From Chloroflexota bacterium (GTDB taxonomy: Bacteria; Chloroflexota; UBA5177; JANWHV01): a DNA stretch of 7,845 nucleotides. Of this stretch, positions 6,559-7,845 are shown piece by piece. The stretch covers positions 1 to 7,845 of the forward strand of contig JANWHO010000213.1 of NCBI GenBank assembly GCA_025450375.1, read 5' to 3'. Below the pieces are notes generated by a model. That model did not search any database, had not been told where the DNA came from, and saw only the letters and a program-made list of their open reading frames with translations. How positions within the stretch are numbered: the first letter of the stretch is position 1; the number at the start of each line of letters is the position of its first letter. Position numbers and translations under genes: made by a program.

Positions 6559-6573
6559 TTAGAATCATTCTAA
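6559..6573. promoter_or_regulatory. PerR-box-like operator between transporter and regulator
   Basis: TTAGAATCATTCTAA is a perfect 7-1-7 inverted repeat. It differs from the PerR-box consensus TTATAATNATTATAA only by the symmetric change of one T to G and its paired A to C. It lies 31 bp before the transporter ATG and 37 bp before the regulator ATG, in an AT-rich island within GC-rich DNA. On the minus strand it covers a possible -10 (AATGAT, 6565-6570) paired at 16 bp with TTGTCC (6587-6592), so binding would repress the transporter. It could also act on the regulator's own promoter. Confidence 0.75.
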
Positions 6574-6598
6574 CTATAACCGATGGGACAATTGCGCG

Positions 6599-6604
6599 TA
6601 TACT
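6599..6604 (+). promoter_or_regulatory. -10 element for a probably leaderless regulator transcript
   Basis: TATACT lies 6 bp before the ATG at 6611. No Shine-Dalgarno precedes that ATG or the alternative ATG at 6623. A TANNNT element 6-7 bp from the start codon is the usual layout of leaderless genes in several GC-rich phyla. The same bases form a 13-bp inverted repeat, ATACT-ATA-AGTAT (6600-6612), that overlaps the start codon. Confidence 0.5.
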
Positions 6605-6610
6605 ATAAGT

Positions 6611-7039
6611 ATGAATCGCGCGATGTATACTTTGCTACCGGGTCGGTTGACTCCCCATCGCCAGGCCGTGTTAGACCTGGTGCGGGCGCGCCCTTCTCAT
6701 TTGACCGCCGCCCAAATCTACGATGCCGTGCATCGGGCGCAGCCGCGGATCGCCTTCGCCACGGTCTACAACGCTCTGCATCATCTGGTGCAAACCGGGT
6801 TGATCGCCGAGGTGCGGCAACCGGATGGGGTCGTGGCCTACGATCGGGAGACCAGCCCGCACGATCACATTATCTGCCGCCGCTGCGGGCGGCTCGACGA
6901 CGTGCCCACGCTCTCCGAGCCCTCGCTGGATACCTCCGCCTACCAGGAGGTAGCGGCGCGGACCGGCTACGCGGTGGAGGGCCATAGGACGGAGTACGCG
7001 GGCTTCTGCCCGGGCTGCCGCTCCTCGCGCGAGGCGTGA
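6611..7039 (+). CDS. perR: PerR-like Fur-family metal and peroxide-responsive repressor
   Basis: This 142-residue Fur-family protein has an N-terminal winged helix (about 12-75) with recognition helix FATVYNALHHLVQTGLI (49-65), then a metal-binding dimerisation domain. H30, D78, H84, H86 and D97 reproduce exactly the spacing of Bacillus PerR H37, D85, H91, H93 and D104, the Fe/Mn sensing site whose histidines are oxidised by peroxide. The last ligand is Asp, as in PerR, not Glu as in Bacillus Fur. C89, C92, C133 and C136 form the structural zinc site. N54 matches PerR N61, the residue reported to separate PerR from Fur DNA preference. It is divergent from a metal transporter, with a PerR-box-like site between, so it probably represses the transporter and perhaps itself. 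ATG 6623 is a possible alternative start. Assignment as PerR over Fur, Irr or Zur is inferred from these residues. Confidence 0.88.
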   Translation: MNRAMYTLLPGRLTPHRQAVLDLVRARPSHLTAAQIYDAVHRAQPRIAFATVYNALHHLVQTGLIAEVRQPDGVVAYDRETSPHDHIICRRCGRLDDVPTLSEPSLDTSAYQEVAARTGYAVEGHRTEYAGFCPGCRSSREA

Positions 7040-7118
7040 CTCTTCTCTCCCCGCGGCCGTTTAGCTGATCGGGAGGGGAGTGAGCCCCTCGACGATCGCT
7101 GAGCGAAGGACATTCGAC

Positions 7119-7845
7119 ATGCACATCCCGACTGGATCATCGCGACTCTCTCGACTATTGGCGGCACCCTTCCTGGTGGGAGCGCTGGCCGCGTCCGCGG
7201 TCGCGATCCCGGCCGCCGCGCATCAGTCACCGCGAACCGCCGCCAACCTGCCCTGCATCCCAGCCGGCCATGGTCCGGGCGATACCCCGTCGATTAACTT
7301 CGGACGGAGCGGCGGGAACATCCGCCCGATGACGGTGAACATCTACGGTGATGGCACGATTACCTATCAAGGCGCCACTCCCGCGTTGACCAATTACGCG
7401 ATCACCCCCGAGGCGGTCCTGGGTCTCCAGCGGCTGGCCACCGCCGAGGGATTCTGGACCATGCCCTCGGTGATCACCGGAACTCATGTGCTGCCCGATC
7501 TGGCAACCCTCTCGATCACGGTGCGCGCCGGATGCGCGGCCACCACCAAGACCGTCCAGGCGCGTGGCGGACAACTGGGGGGCTTCACCGAGCTGTATGA
7601 TACGCTCGGCGCGGCCACCGTCCTGGGGAACGGCACTACCTTCACGCCGTCCCCGCCCACCGCGCCCTCCGGACCTCAGGTGATCACCCCGGCCAACAAT
7701 GGGCAGGTGCTCCACTACACGGTGGGCCAGAAGTTCGTTCTGGAGCTCGGTCCCGACTATGTGTGGAACCTTGCTTTCAGTACGCCGGGGATCGTCAAAC
7801 GGGCGATCAACGTGGCGATGATCCGAGGCGCCCAGGGCATCTATA
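7119..7845 (+). CDS. Secreted protein of unknown function, 3' end outside the window
   Basis: The frame is open from the ATG at 7119 to the window end (242 codons) and has no stop here. GAAGGA lies 8 nt before the ATG. Residues 1-34 form a signal peptide: charged start, hydrophobic LLAAPFLVGALAASAVAI (13-30), and a likely cut after AAA at 34. There is no lipobox Cys at the cut, so it should be released or otherwise surface-bound. Residues about 55-165 look like one beta-rich domain (VNIYGDGTITYQG at 73-85, then a helix with a GFW turn, then LSITVRAGC), with C46 and C139 free to form a disulfide. A Pro/Thr-rich linker (174-188) leads to a second beta-domain with VGQKFVLELG (202-211) and IRGAQGIY (235-242), resembling chagasin-like or Ig-like modules. 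I do not recognise a named family with confidence. Confidence 0.75.
   Translation, partial: MHIPTGSSRLSRLLAAPFLVGALAASAVAIPAAAHQSPRTAANLPCIPAGHGPGDTPSINFGRSGGNIRPMTVNIYGDGTITYQGATPALTNYAITPEAVLGLQRLATAEGFWTMPSVITGTHVLPDLATLSITVRAGCAATTKTVQARGGQLGGFTELYDTLGAATVLGNGTTFTPSPPTAPSGPQVITPANNGQVLHYTVGQKFVLELGPDYVWNLAFSTPGIVKRAINVAMIRGAQGIY

Noticed and set aside
7040..7118. Possible terminator CTCCCC...GGGGAG after the regulator gene
   Set aside because: The stem is only about 6 bp with a loop near 27 nt and no U-run, so it is too weak to call.

Overview
This is a GC-rich stretch of a bacterial chromosome with eight complete protein genes and one gene cut by the right edge. No tRNA, rRNA, CRISPR array, transposase or phage gene is visible, so it reads as ordinary chromosome and not as a mobile island. 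The organism is probably a high-GC Chloroflexota (Thermomicrobia-like) bacterium. That guess rests on the gene mix, the protein style and one likely leaderless gene; no taxonomic marker is present.

Left part, + strand (1-2312): a cytoplasmic YceI-family lipocalin-like protein, a 58-bp perfect palindrome acting as a likely terminator, a FrnE-type DsbA-family thioredoxin-fold protein with a CPWC motif, and a LysE/RhtB-family amino-acid exporter. The last two are 48 bp apart and may be co-transcribed.

Middle, - strand (2370-5755): a six-hairpin (alpha/alpha-toroid) glycosidase-like protein, then a group II PLP-dependent amino-acid decarboxylase, then a DinB/YfiT-family protein. The decarboxylase and DinB genes overlap by 4 bases (GTGA), so they are almost certainly translationally coupled. 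The DinB gene converges on the LysE gene.

Right part (5991-7845): the most informative locus. A PerR-like Fur-family regulator (+) is divergent from a five-helix VIT1/MbfA-type membrane iron/manganese transporter (-). The intergenic region carries a perfect 7-1-7 inverted repeat close to the PerR-box consensus. The regulator keeps the spacing of all five PerR metal-sensing residues, and has Asn at the recognition-helix position that separates PerR from Fur. The inferred circuit is peroxide- and metal-responsive control of metal export. The exporter is odd because it has only the membrane half of MbfA, without the ferritin-like domain. After the regulator comes a secreted, apparently two-domain protein that runs off the window.

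The 235-bp gap between the exporter and glycosidase-like genes holds several potential RNA hairpins. One helix pairs fully only when transcribed on the minus strand.
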